Assembly (NCBI RefSeq): GCF_022808815.1
Contig: NZ_JAKZLC010000001.1
Coordinates: 248,001 to 312,000 of the forward strand
Source of the DNA: Geothrix paludis
GTDB taxonomy: Bacteria; Acidobacteriota; Holophagae; Holophagales; Holophagaceae
DNA length: 64,000 nt
Reading direction: 5' to 3'
The notes under the pieces were generated by a model. That model was not told the DNA's origin. It did no database searches and saw only the letters and a program-made list of their open reading frames with translations. This document shows, piece after piece, positions 24,633 through 34,985 of the stretch. The translations under genes and the position numbers were made by a program. How positions within the stretch are numbered: the stretch's first letter is position 1; the number at the start of each line of letters is the position of its first letter.

Positions 24633-24879
24633 AACGCGAAGCGCGCCAAGACGCCCTCTGGGCGCGCGAAGAGCGCGAATGGGGCCTCGACCCATCCCGG
24701 ACATCCCTTCGAGGGTGGCGGATTTGGGCGGCTTCGAGGGCCGCCTCGATCCGCCACCCTCGAATCAGGTCGCGCCGCACGCAACCTGAGGCCGAAGGCC
24801 TGGATGTCCTCCGCCGAGGCGATGGGCTATCTTCGCGCCCTTCGCCAGGATCGAAGCTCCTCTTGGCGCTCTTCGCGTT
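24633..24879. repeat. Nested inverted-repeat element A between ferredoxin and recR
   Basis: This fills most of the 310-bp gene-free stretch 24610-24919. Outer arms AACGCGAAGCGCGCCAAGA (24633-24651) and 24861-24879 are complementary at 18 of 19 positions. An inner perfect 16-bp pair, TTCGAGGGTGGCGGAT (24708-24723) with 24749-24764, lies within. No coding frame in it looks real. It is structurally like the other elements listed at 28.3, 44.6, 46.6 and 55.7 kb. Confidence 0.8.
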
Positions 24880-24919
24880 ATTCCTTCGAAGGTTCTTTCT
24901 GTTCGTCAGGAAGGGAAGG

Positions 24920-25519
24920 CTACCCGACGGGTCGGCGACCCTCCATGGCGCGGTCCAGGGTGAGCTCGTCGGCGTATTCGAGGTCGCTGCCGATGGGCAG
25001 GCCCAGCCCGATGCGGGTGGTGCGCACGCCGATGGGCTCGAGGATGCGGGCCAGCCAGCTGGCGGTGGCCTCGCCGTCCACAGTGGGGTTGGTGGCCAGG
25101 ATGATCTCCTGGATGGCGCCGTCCTCCAGGCGCTTGAGCAGCTCGCGCACGCGCAGCTGGTCGGGGCCCACGCCGCGCAGGGGCGAGATGAGGCCGCCCA
25201 GCACGTGGTAGCGGCCGCGGAAGTGGCCGCTGCGCTCGAAGCTCAACACGTTGGAGGCCTCAGCCACGATGACGAGGCTGGAGGGGTCCCGCCGCGGATC
25301 CAGGCAGATGGGGCAGGTGGGCTGGTCCGTGAAGGCGCCGCAGACCTGGCAGAAGCCCACCTTGTCAGCGGCCTGCTGGAGCTGATGGGCCAGGTGGGCC
25401 ATGGCCTCGGGCCCCTCCTTCAGCAGGTGCAGGGCCATGCGCTGGGCGGACTTGGCGCCCACGCCCGGCAGCTTCTGGAGGCTCTCCACCACGGCCTCGA
25501 GGGGCGGCGGCAGCTTCAC
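24920..25519 (-). CDS. recR: Recombination mediator protein RecR
   Basis: 199 aa. Part of RecFOR, which loads RecA at gaps. Helix-hairpin-helix region VVESLQKLPGVGAKSAQRMA (about 9-28), the zinc motif CQVCGAFTDQPTCPIC (about 57-72), then the Toprim domain with VIVAEASNVLSFE, GGLISPLRGVGPDQLRV and the EIILATNPTVDGEATA block. The Toprim acidic residue is usually in VVEDP/VVE; here it is VAEAS. Last gene of thiL-DUF2062-ybaB-recR. Confidence 0.95.
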   Translation of the reverse strand: MKLPPPLEAVVESLQKLPGVGAKSAQRMALHLLKEGPEAMAHLAHQLQQAADKVGFCQVCGAFTDQPTCPICLDPRRDPSSLVIVAEASNVLSFERSGHFRGRYHVLGGLISPLRGVGPDQLRVRELLKRLEDGAIQEIILATNPTVDGEATASWLARILEPIGVRTTRIGLGLPIGSDLEYADELTLDRAMEGRRPVG

Positions 25520-25536
25520 CGCGAACCCTCACAGTT

Positions 25537-25567
25537 CCGGCTGACAGCTGACAGCTGACAGCTGATG
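25537..25567. repeat. CTGACAG heptamer repeat between ybaB and recR
   Basis: Three consecutive CTGACAG units (25538-25558) and a degenerate fourth, flanked by GGC/GGCC, fill the 52-bp gap. The same motif forms the right arm of the element at 34.1 kb. Confidence 0.85.
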
Positions 25568-25571
25568 GCCA

Positions 25572-25874
25572 TCAGAGCCCCAGCCCGGGGATGCCCAGAC
25601 CCGCGCCCATGCCGCCCATCTGCTTCTTCATGGCCTCGTCCACCTTGGCGGTGGCGTCGCGGAAGGCGGCCATGAGCAGGTCTTCCAGCATGGAGGGATC
25701 CTCAGGATCCATGGCGTCCTTGGCGATGGAGAGGCCCATCAGTTCCTTGGAGCCGTTCAGGGTGACCTTCACCAGCTCGCCGCCGGCGGTGCCCTCGATG
25801 CGCAGGTTGGCCTGGGCCTCGGCGAGCTTCGCCTGCATCTGCTGAGCCTGTTTCATCAGGAAGCGCATGTCCAT
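25572..25874 (-). CDS. ybaB: YbaB/EbfC nucleoid-associated protein
   Basis: 100 aa, the usual length. Dimeric DNA-binding protein; the core MKQAQQMQAKLAEAQANL, VKVTLNGSKELMGLSI, DPEDPSMLEDLLMAAFRDA and the C-terminal Gly/Met/Leu-rich tail are all typical. Placed just before recR, as in many bacteria. One base separates it from the upstream DUF2062 gene. Confidence 0.94.
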   Translation of the reverse strand: MDMRFLMKQAQQMQAKLAEAQANLRIEGTAGGELVKVTLNGSKELMGLSIAKDAMDPEDPSMLEDLLMAAFRDATAKVDEAMKKQMGGMGAGLGIPGLGL

Positions 25875-25875
25875 G

Positions 25876-26394
25876 TCAGTCTCCGGAAAGAGGGGTGGGA
25901 ACCGGTTTCGGGCCGCGCAAGCGGTGCGCCAGCCGCAGCATCAGAAAATATCCCACGGGGATGGCCAGCGCGCTCAACACGAAACCGCCCAGCAGATAGG
26001 GCACCAGGATGGGCTTGAGCATGGCGGCCGCAGCCTCGAAGCCCTCGCGGGTGGTGAAGCTCTGCCAGCCGAAGCTCTTCCAGTCCACGCCGCTGAGATC
26101 GAGGTGCAGGCCGCGCCCCAGCAGCACGTTGCCGAACAGGGCCGAGCCGGTGGCCATGGGCACCATGGTCCAGGGGTTGTTGGTGAAGGCGCCCATGAAG
26201 GCGAGGGGCCGGTGCAGCTTCTTCGCCAGGGCACAGAACAGGACGACCAGACCGGTGTGTGTGCCCAGCAGCGGGTTCCAGGCGATGGCGAATCCCAGGG
26301 CGAAGCTCCAGGCCAGGTGGTGCGGCTCCAGGTCGGGGTCTGCCAGGAACCGCTTGGTTCGGGCCCAGATGTGCGTCTTGTCGTGGTGCGTCAT
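25876..26394 (-). CDS. DUF2062 domain membrane protein
   Basis: 172 aa. The block LAWSFALGFAIAWNPLLGTH (about 28-47), then AFMGAFTNNPWTMVPM and a C-terminal hydrophobic span (about 127-152) match DUF2062, a membrane domain of unknown function. Its ATG overlaps the thiL stop (ATGA), making it part of the thiL-recR operon. Two or three membrane segments are likely. Confidence 0.82.
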   Translation of the reverse strand: MTHHDKTHIWARTKRFLADPDLEPHHLAWSFALGFAIAWNPLLGTHTGLVVLFCALAKKLHRPLAFMGAFTNNPWTMVPMATGSALFGNVLLGRGLHLDLSGVDWKSFGWQSFTTREGFEAAAAMLKPILVPYLLGGFVLSALAIPVGYFLMLRLAHRLRGPKPVPTPLSGD

Positions 26395-27308
26395 GAAGGT
26401 CCGAAGTGGTCGAAGCTGAGGTCGGGCAGGGGGCGGAGCGATCCTCCATCATAGGCCAGGAGGGGTGATTCCCCGCGGGGCAGGACCGCGCCCACGGGAA
26501 TCAGCGGCAGGCCGAGGCGCTTCTCCAATTCCGCCGGAGGCAGGGCGGCGCCGAAGCAGCGAGCGTAGTCCTCGCCGCCGCGTAGCGCATCCTCGTCCAG
26601 GCCGGGTTCCACGGCGATGCTGAGTCCCGAGGCCTCCGCCAGGTTGCGAAGGTCCCGACTGAGGCCATCCGACAGGTCGAGACAGGCATGGACCTCGGGG
26701 ATCTCCGCCAGGCGTGGGCCCAGGCCCAGACGCGGGTGGGGCGCCAGATGGGCCTCCAGATCCGCGTCGGGCTTCGCCGGGTTCCAGCGCTGACCCGACT
26801 GGAGCTTCCGCAGGCCCCGCAGGCTGGCACCGGGGCGCTGGTCGACGAAGATCCGGTCACCGGGCCGCAGGCCGTCCCGCCGCAGCCAGCGGGCGGCGAA
26901 GCCGAAGGCCGTGAGACCCAGGCCCAGCCCCGCGGGCCGGCCCACGGTGTCGCCGCCCAGCACCTGGACACCGGCTTCGCGGGAGACCCCGGCCAGGCCC
27001 GCCAGGAAGGTCTCCAGCCAGTCCCCGTCGATTTCCGGGCCCAGGGCCAGCGTGAGGGTGTAGCCGAAGGGCCGGGCCCCGGAGGCATCCAGGTCGGAGA
27101 GATTGACCATCAACAGCTTCCGGGCCAGAAGGTCTGGGGGGTGCCAATCCAGCCGGAAGTGCTGGCCGGATTCCATAAGGTCCGTGGTGACCAGCAGGGT
27201 CTGGCCCGGCGGGGTCGCGGGCAGGGCGCCGCAATCGTCCATGAGCGTGCCGCCGCCGGGCAGCAGCTCCCGGATACGGGCAAGAATTCCCGTTTCCTTC
27301 AGGCGCAT
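26391..27308 (-). CDS. thiL: Thiamine-monophosphate kinase ThiL
   Basis: 305 aa AIR-synthase-fold kinase making thiamine diphosphate. Motifs: GGGTLMDDCGAL, LLVTTDLMESGQHFRLDWHP (the Mg/substrate DDA-equivalent strand), LLMVNLSDLDASGARP, VLGGDTVGRP, CLDLSDGLSRDLRNLAEAS and GGEDYARC. The family DDAAV motif reads DDCGAL. ATG 27308 is chosen because GGAGGT is 6 nt upstream, although the frame extends to 27422. First gene of the leftward operon. Confidence 0.92.
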   Translation of the reverse strand: MRLKETGILARIRELLPGGGTLMDDCGALPATPPGQTLLVTTDLMESGQHFRLDWHPPDLLARKLLMVNLSDLDASGARPFGYTLTLALGPEIDGDWLETFLAGLAGVSREAGVQVLGGDTVGRPAGLGLGLTAFGFAARWLRRDGLRPGDRIFVDQRPGASLRGLRKLQSGQRWNPAKPDADLEAHLAPHPRLGLGPRLAEIPEVHACLDLSDGLSRDLRNLAEASGLSIAVEPGLDEDALRGGEDYARCFGAALPPAELEKRLGLPLIPVGAVLPRGESPLLAYDGGSLRPLPDLSFDHFGPS

Positions 27309-27442
27309 GGGCGGACCTCCGTCACAACTCCAGTCTCCCACGCCCCTGGAGGCCAGGCGACGCTTGGTCCGAGGCCCGCGCGATGCTAGGTTGATTGGGT
27401 TCGCCCCTGCCAGGGCCCCCATTGAATCTCGAGGAGACGACC

Positions 27443-27697
27443 ATGGCCATCACCAAAGTCTGGATCGACGAAGGCTGCATCGTGTGCAATGCCTGCGAGG
27501 CCGAGTGCCCCGACGTGTTCCACGTCACCGACACCAGCTGCAACATCAACGGCTCCGTGCGCGAAGACGGCGTCGATTCCGAGAACCGGGACGAGCAGAG
27601 CCCCCTCTCCGGCAGCTTCGGCACTGATCTGGAGGCCAGCATCGAGGCCGCCGCGGCCGGCTGCCCCGTGGAAGTCATCAAGTTCGAGAAGGCCTAG
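27443..27697 (+). CDS. Ferredoxin with one 4Fe-4S cluster
   Basis: 84 aa acidic ferredoxin. Cluster ligands CIVCNACEAECP (CxxCxxCxxxCP, about 12-23) and a distant CP in AAAGCPVEVIKF; a second full motif is absent, so a single [4Fe-4S] cluster is expected. The middle has an acidic loop (REDGVDSENRDEQS). GAGGAG lies 6 nt before the ATG. Electron partner unknown. Followed by two hairpins. Confidence 0.88.
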   Translation: MAITKVWIDEGCIVCNACEAECPDVFHVTDTSCNINGSVREDGVDSENRDEQSPLSGSFGTDLEASIEAAAAGCPVEVIKFEKA

Positions 27698-27699
27698 GG

Positions 27700-27757
27700 C
27701 TGAAACGGCTTCGCCGTTTCAGATGAGAACGGGCGCCAATCGGCGCCCGTTCTGTAC
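27700..27757 (+). terminator. Double hairpin terminator after the ferredoxin
   Basis: First hairpin CTGAAACGGC/GCCGTTTCAG (27700-27722, loop TTC); second AGAACGGGCGCC/GGCGCCCGTTCT (27726-27753, loop AATC). The second is the more terminator-like although its T-run is short. Confidence 0.75.
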
Positions 27758-27801
27758 TTCGAGATGCAACTGCGTCACCATGGAAGTCCCCGGAGGTTCC
27801 C

Positions 27802-28251
27802 ATGCTCAACCGTCTGCAGGCCGATCTTAAAACCGCCATGCTGGCCAGGGATGCCGCCCGGACCCAGGTACTCCGCATGGCGCTCGCCGCCTACAAGAAC
27901 GAGGCGGTGGCCAAGGGGCTGGGCCCGCAGGGGACGCTGGCGGAGGCCGACGCCCTGGCCGTCCTCAAGCGGCTGGTGAAGTCCCGGGAGGACAGCATCG
28001 CCCAGTTCGAGAAGGTGGGCCAGGCGGAGCGGGCCGCCCAGGAGCGGGCGGAGATCGAGCTGCTGAATCCCTACCTGCCCGCCATGCTGGAGGGTCCGGC
28101 CCTAGAGGCGGCGGTGAAGGCCGCCATCGCCGAGACGGGGGCCGCCACGAAGAAGGACATGGGCCTGGTCATGAAGGCCATGCAGGCCGCCCACGGCGGC
28201 GCCTTCGACGGCAAGGCCGCCAGCGCCCTGGTGCAGAGCCTTTTGAATTGA
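27802..28251 (+). CDS. yqeY: GatB/YqeY domain protein
   Basis: 149 aa, standard YqeY length. LQADLKTAMLARDAARTQVL (about 5-24), LVKSREDSIAQFEKVGQAE, ELLNPYLPAML and KKDMGLVMKAMQAAHGGAFD fit the family, which shares the tRNA-binding tail domain of GatB. Function not settled. Its TGA is the first three bases of repeat element B. Confidence 0.92.
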   Translation: MLNRLQADLKTAMLARDAARTQVLRMALAAYKNEAVAKGLGPQGTLAEADALAVLKRLVKSREDSIAQFEKVGQAERAAQERAEIELLNPYLPAMLEGPALEAAVKAAIAETGAATKKDMGLVMKAMQAAHGGAFDGKAASALVQSLLN

Positions 28252-28395
28252 AACCGCGAAACACGCGAAAAGGCGCGAAAGAATGCCGGGCTCTTGGCCC
28301 GGGCTTCCATCTCTGACCTCCGGAGGCGATCCGATTCCTTCTCGCTCAGGTGCTTCCGCGTAGGCCCGCAGGGCCTTTCGCGCCTTTCGAGGTTC
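28249..28395. repeat. Inverted-repeat element B starting at the yqeY stop codon
   Basis: TGAAACCGCGAAA (28249-28261) opens the element and includes the yqeY stop. AAAGGCGCGAAAG (28269-28281) pairs perfectly with 28375-28387, and flanking bases extend the match imperfectly to about 28395. Element D at 44.6 kb begins with the same 13 bases, also at a stop codon. Confidence 0.78.
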
Positions 28396-28455
28396 GGCAT
28401 TCCTGGCCCGGATGTGGCCGCTGCCTGGGTTAGACTTGGAGATTCGAGGCCCCTG

Positions 28456-30297
28456 ATGAAGCAGTCGAAGCTCCTGATCCAGACCCTGCGCGAGACGCCG
28501 CGCGATGCCGACGTCGTGAGCCAGCAGCTCATGATGCGGGCCGGCATGATCCAGAAAGTGGCCGCCGGCATCTACAGCTACCTGCCGCTGGCCTTCCGGA
28601 GCATTCGCAAGTTCGAGGAGATCGTCCGCGAAGAGCTGGCCAAGGACGGCTGCCAGGAGCTGCTCATGCCTGCGGTGCTGCCCGCGGAGCTATGGCAGGA
28701 GAGCGGTCGCTGGAAGTTCTACGGCGACGAGCTCCTGCGCTTCTGCGACCGCAAGGCCAAGGCCGAGATGGCCGAGCGCCGAGCCCGGGGCGAGAAGCCC
28801 GACGAGCGCGAGTTCTACAACTTCTGCCTCGGCCCGACGCACGAAGAGGTGATCACCGACATCGTCCGGAAGAATGTGCGCAGCTACAAGCAGCTGCCCA
28901 TGAACCTCTTCCAGATCCAGACCAAGTTCCGCGACGAGCGCCGACCCCGCTTCGGCCTGATGCGGGGCCGCGAGTTCACCATGAAGGACGGCTACTCCTT
29001 CCACGTGGACGATGCCTGCGCCGACCGCGAGTACTGGGCCATGTTCAATGCCTACAAGCGGATCTTCGGCCGCCTGGGTGTGAAGTTCCGCCCGGTGGAG
29101 GCCGACAGCGGCGCCATCGGCGGCAGCTTCACCCACGAATTCCATGTGCTGGCGGGCAGTGGCGAGGATGCCATCCTCAGCTGCGACGCCTGCGACTACA
29201 CCTCCAATATCGAGAAGACGGAGGCTCCGGCGCTGTCTGTCGGCGATCACGGGAAGGCCTCCGAGCTGAAGAAGGACCACTTCCGCACGCCGGGCGTGGT
29301 GGGGCAGGTGGAGCAGGCGGCGGGGATGATCGATGCGGACCATCCGGACGGCATGCCCATCACCCAGACCAGCAAGTTCTTCCTCTACCGGGCCACCTTC
29401 GCGGACGGAACCACGAAGCTGGTGGGCGCGGTGCTGCGGGGTGACCACGAGGTCAATCCCGTCAAGGTGAAGAACGCCATCGGGGCAGCCGAGATGGAGA
29501 TGATGCCCCTGGAGGAGGCCGAGGCCTTCACCGGCGCCAAGAGCGGCTTTATGGGGCCGGTGGGCCTGAAGGATGTCCAGTTCCTGATCGACCGCAGCCT
29601 GGAAGGCGCGGTGAACCTTACCTGCGGCGCGAACCACACGGACTACCACCACTTCGGGCTGGACCCCGTGCGCGACCTGCCGGGCTGCACCTACACGGAC
29701 CTGCGCATGGCCGCCGAGGGCGACACCTGCACCCGCTGCGGGAAGGGGACGTACCAGGCCTTCCGCGGCATCGAGGTGGGCCAGGTCTTCAAGCTGGGGC
29801 TGAAGTATTCCAAGAGCATGGGCTGCACCTTCCTGGACGAGCAGGGCAAGGAGAACCCCATGGTGATGGGCTGCTACGGCATCGGCATCACCCGCACGGT
29901 GGCCGCCGCCGTCGAGCAGAACTACGACGCCGACGGCATCATCTGGCCCTGGCCCATCGCGCCCTACCAGGTGCACATCGTGTGCCTGGACCCGGCCAAT
30001 CCCGAGGTGTCCGGCGTGGCCTCCCAGGTCGAGCAGGATCTGGAGAAGGCCGGCTTCGAGGTGCTGCACGACGATCGCGAAGGCATGAGCCCCGGCGCCA
30101 AGTTCAAGGACGCGGACCTGCTGGGCTTCCCCCTGCGCCTTACAGTGGGCGCCAAGGGCCTGAAGGACGGCATCGTGGAGCTCCGCGACCGCCGGACCAA
30201 GGAAGTCGTCAAGCTCAAGCCCGAGGCCGCTACCGCGGAGGTGGCCGCCGCCCGCGACCGCATCATGCAGGAACTGGAAACCGCAGGGGGCCGCTGA
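28456..30297 (+). CDS. proS: Prolyl-tRNA synthetase (bacterial type, with editing domain)
   Basis: 613 aa class II synthetase. Motif 1 region GAGMIQKVAAGIYSYLPL variant (AGMIQKVAAGIYSYLPLAFR), motif 2 TKFRDERRPRFGLMRGREF, motif 3 GCYGIGITRTVAAAVEQN. A YbaK-like editing insert (about 255-390) removes Ala-tRNA(Pro): TSKFFLYRATFADGTTKLVG and LRGDHEVNPVKVKNAIGA. The C-terminal anticodon-binding domain includes VLHDDREGMSPGAKFKDADL. The frame is open upstream, but ATG 28456 begins the homology. It overlaps the next gene by one base. Confidence 0.96.
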   Translation: MKQSKLLIQTLRETPRDADVVSQQLMMRAGMIQKVAAGIYSYLPLAFRSIRKFEEIVREELAKDGCQELLMPAVLPAELWQESGRWKFYGDELLRFCDRKAKAEMAERRARGEKPDEREFYNFCLGPTHEEVITDIVRKNVRSYKQLPMNLFQIQTKFRDERRPRFGLMRGREFTMKDGYSFHVDDACADREYWAMFNAYKRIFGRLGVKFRPVEADSGAIGGSFTHEFHVLAGSGEDAILSCDACDYTSNIEKTEAPALSVGDHGKASELKKDHFRTPGVVGQVEQAAGMIDADHPDGMPITQTSKFFLYRATFADGTTKLVGAVLRGDHEVNPVKVKNAIGAAEMEMMPLEEAEAFTGAKSGFMGPVGLKDVQFLIDRSLEGAVNLTCGANHTDYHHFGLDPVRDLPGCTYTDLRMAAEGDTCTRCGKGTYQAFRGIEVGQVFKLGLKYSKSMGCTFLDEQGKENPMVMGCYGIGITRTVAAAVEQNYDADGIIWPWPIAPYQVHIVCLDPANPEVSGVASQVEQDLEKAGFEVLHDDREGMSPGAKFKDADLLGFPLRLTVGAKGLKDGIVELRDRRTKEVVKLKPEAATAEVAAARDRIMQELETAGGR

Positions 30298-30770
30298 TGG
30301 CCGAGGGCCGGGTCCACCTCACCACCTTCATCGAGGGGGTGCTGGTCCACGGCCGACAGACGCCCTACGTGCTGCTCGTGCCCTCGCCCCACGCGCCGAA
30401 CCGGGGCCTGCTCATGCCGGTCCAGATCCCATGGTCGCCGGGCTTCCTGCCCACAGCCCTGTTGAGCGCGCAGATCGAGGCCGGCTGGGGCATGCCCTAT
30501 CGGTTCGTGGACAGCTCCAAGCTCCCTGTGGTGTTCGACGAGCGCACCAGCCGCCTGCCGACGCCCTGGCTGCTCCGCCTGGAAGGTCTCGAAGGCCAGC
30601 AGCGCCTCTACCTCAGTCACCTGCTCCGCACCAAGGCGCCCGAGGACCTGGTGCCCCCGCCCCCCACCGGTGGCCAGTGGTTCAGCGAGAAGACCCTCCA
30701 GAGCGCGGACCTGCAGATGGGCGTGCGGCGCCTCTGCCAGGCCGCCCTGCAGGCGGTGATGGAGGGGTGA
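30297..30770 (+). CDS. Protein of unknown function coupled to proS
   Basis: 157 aa, soluble. MAEGRVHLTTFIEGVLVHGR, then PYVLLVPSPHAPNRGLLMPV and an Arg/Gln-rich C-terminus. Its ATG uses the last base of the proS stop, and AGGGGG lies about 8 nt upstream, so it is co-translated with proS. I recognise no domain. A terminator follows at 30795. Confidence 0.65.
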   Translation: MAEGRVHLTTFIEGVLVHGRQTPYVLLVPSPHAPNRGLLMPVQIPWSPGFLPTALLSAQIEAGWGMPYRFVDSSKLPVVFDERTSRLPTPWLLRLEGLEGQQRLYLSHLLRTKAPEDLVPPPPTGGQWFSEKTLQSADLQMGVRRLCQAALQAVMEG

Positions 30771-30794
30771 GGCTCCGTCCATTTTCCGTTCATA

Positions 30795-30826
30795 CGAAAA
30801 TCGGCGCCGTTCGGCGCCGATTTTCG
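30795..30826. terminator. Bidirectional terminator between proS unit and ndk
   Basis: CGAAAATCGGCGCCG (30795-30809) pairs perfectly with 30812-30826 around a TT centre. A- and T-rich outer parts serve both converging transcripts. Confidence 0.88.
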
Positions 30827-30846
30827 TTGGGGCTTCGCCCTGGGGA

Positions 30847-31266
30847 TCAGAACTGTTCGAAGGCGTTGAAGAAGTAGCTCACCTCGAACTTGGCGCTCTC
30901 GGGCTTGTCGCTGCCGTGGGTGGCGTTGCGGCCGATGCTGGCGCCGAAGCGCTTGCGGAGGGTGCCCTCGGCGGCGTTGGCCGGGTTGGTGGCGCCCATG
31001 AGGTCGCGCCAGCGGAGGATGGCGTTCTCGCCTTCGAGCACCATGATCGCCACGGGACCCTCGGTCATGAAGGCCTCCAGCTCCGCGTAGAAGCCCTTGC
31101 CCACGTGCTCGTGGTAGAAGCCCTGGCAGATGGCGGGCGTGAGGCGGGTCAGCTTCAGGCCCACGATCTTCAGGCCGCTCTGCTCGATGGCGGTGAGGAT
31201 CTCGCCCATGTGGCCGTCCTTCACGGCGTCGGGCTTGACGATGGCAAAGGTGCGTTCGAGGGCCAT
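30847..31266 (-). CDS. ndk: Nucleoside diphosphate kinase
   Basis: 139 aa. It equilibrates NTPs and NDPs through a phospho-His. [20 protein letters not shown] (about 4-23), the [17 protein letters not shown] block and the active-site [14 protein letters not shown] near residue 115 (His in NATHGSD) are all present. ATG 31266 is the homologous start. Divergent from secA with about 139 bp between. Confidence 0.97.
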   Translation of the reverse strand: MALERTFAIVKPDAVKDGHMGEILTAIEQSGLKIVGLKLTRLTPAICQGFYHEHVGKGFYAELEAFMTEGPVAIMVLEGENAILRWRDLMGATNPANAAEGTLRKRFGASIGRNATHGSDKPESAKFEVSYFFNAFEQF

Positions 31267-31405
31267 GCTTTCTCCATTTTCCAAACGATCAGTTTGCCTG
31301 GGCAGGGTAACTTCGGCAACCAAGGAGGCTTGGGATGCCGCACCTCCGCTGGGAATCAGGGACCCGTCAGGCTACAATCAATGGTTTACGCGACTGGACG
31401 GGTCC

Positions 31406-34024
<2,619 letters not shown>

Positions 34025-34034
34025 ATTCCTGGCC

Positions 34035-34128
34035 GTCAGCTATCAGCTCTCAGTTGCGCATTGCGGCGGGCCCCGGCCGGGGCCCGCTGTTTTTACTGAT
34101 GGCTGACAGCTGACAGCTGATAGCTTCT
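34035..34128. repeat. Inverted-repeat element C surrounding the secA terminator
   Basis: AGCTATCAGCTCTCAG (34038-34053) pairs with 34110-34125 with one mismatch; the right arm continues as CTGACAG-type heptamers like those at 25.54 kb. The terminator hairpin of secA sits in the centre. The right end lies about 6 bp before the rapZ start. Confidence 0.8.
34066..34095 (+). terminator. Intrinsic terminator of secA
   Basis: GCGGGCCCCGG and CCGGGGCCCGC are directly adjacent, giving a perfect 11-bp GC palindrome (34066-34087) followed by TGTTTTT. Confidence 0.88.
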
Positions 34129-34133
34129 AGTCC

Positions 34134-34985
34134 ATGGAACTCATCGTCGTCACGGGACTCTCCGGCGCCGGCCGCCACTCGGTGCTGGGCGCGCTGGAGG
34201 ACAGCGGCTGCACGGCCCTGGACAACGTCCCGCCCCGGCTCCTGGAGCCCCTGATCGAGCTGGAGTCGAAGCTCCGGCCGGGCCGGGAGCGCCTGGTGGT
34301 GGGGATGGACAGCCGCCAGGCGGACTTCGCGCAGGCGTTCGGCCCGCTGCTGGAGCGGCTGGGCGCCAGCCAGGTTCCGGTGCAGGTGGTCTTCGTGGAG
34401 GCGGACGACAGCGTGCTGCTGCGCCGGTATTCCGAAACCCGGCGCCCCCACCACCTGGCCCTGCTGGGCTCCGCGGGCGAAGGCATCCAGCGGGAGCGGG
34501 AACTGCTCGCCCCGATCCGCGCCCTGGCCACCACCATCCTCGACACCACGGGCCTGAGCCTGGCGGACCTGCGCCAGCGCATCGCGACCCTGGTGCCGCA
34601 GCTGCCGACTCGGGGCACGGCGGTCCGCCTCCTCAGCTTCGGGTTCAAGAAGGGCGTGCCGGCGGATGCGGACGTGGTGCTGGATGCCCGCTTCCTGCCC
34701 AATCCCTACTACGTCGAAGCCCTCAAGCCGCTCACGGGGTGTGATTCCCCGGTGCAGGAGTACCTGCTGGAATCACCAGACTTCCGGGAGTTTCTGGAGC
34801 GGGCGGAGTCTTGGCTGCGCTGGTCCCTGCCCCTGGTGCGCCAGGAGGGCCGCGCCTACCACACCCTTGCCATCGGCTGCACCGGCGGCCAGCACCGCTC
34901 CGTGGCCCTGGTGGAGCTGCTCGCCCACCGGCTCCGGAACGACGTGGCCGCCCTCACGGTGCGCCACCGGGAGCTGAACGGCTGA
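34134..34985 (+). CDS. rapZ: RapZ/YvcJ family nucleotide-binding protein
   Basis: 283 aa. N-terminal P-loop domain ELIVVTGLSGAGRHSVLGAL, then VVFVEADDSVLLRRYSETRR, and the C-terminal RapZ domain SFGFKKGVPADADVVLDARF, PNPYYVEALKPLTGCD, AIGCTGGQHRSVALVELLAH. RapZ senses GlcN-6-P and guides sRNA decay in E. coli; YvcJ binds nucleotides. The Walker A Lys-Ser/Thr is replaced by Arg-His. No obvious ribosome site precedes the ATG. Confidence 0.92.
   Translation: MELIVVTGLSGAGRHSVLGALEDSGCTALDNVPPRLLEPLIELESKLRPGRERLVVGMDSRQADFAQAFGPLLERLGASQVPVQVVFVEADDSVLLRRYSETRRPHHLALLGSAGEGIQRERELLAPIRALATTILDTTGLSLADLRQRIATLVPQLPTRGTAVRLLSFGFKKGVPADADVVLDARFLPNPYYVEALKPLTGCDSPVQEYLLESPDFREFLERAESWLRWSLPLVRQEGRAYHTLAIGCTGGQHRSVALVELLAHRLRNDVAALTVRHRELNG

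Noticed and set aside
25538-25558. CRISPR-like short tandem repeat
   Set aside because: Three 7-bp units with no spacers; not a CRISPR array, and no cas genes are present anywhere in the window.
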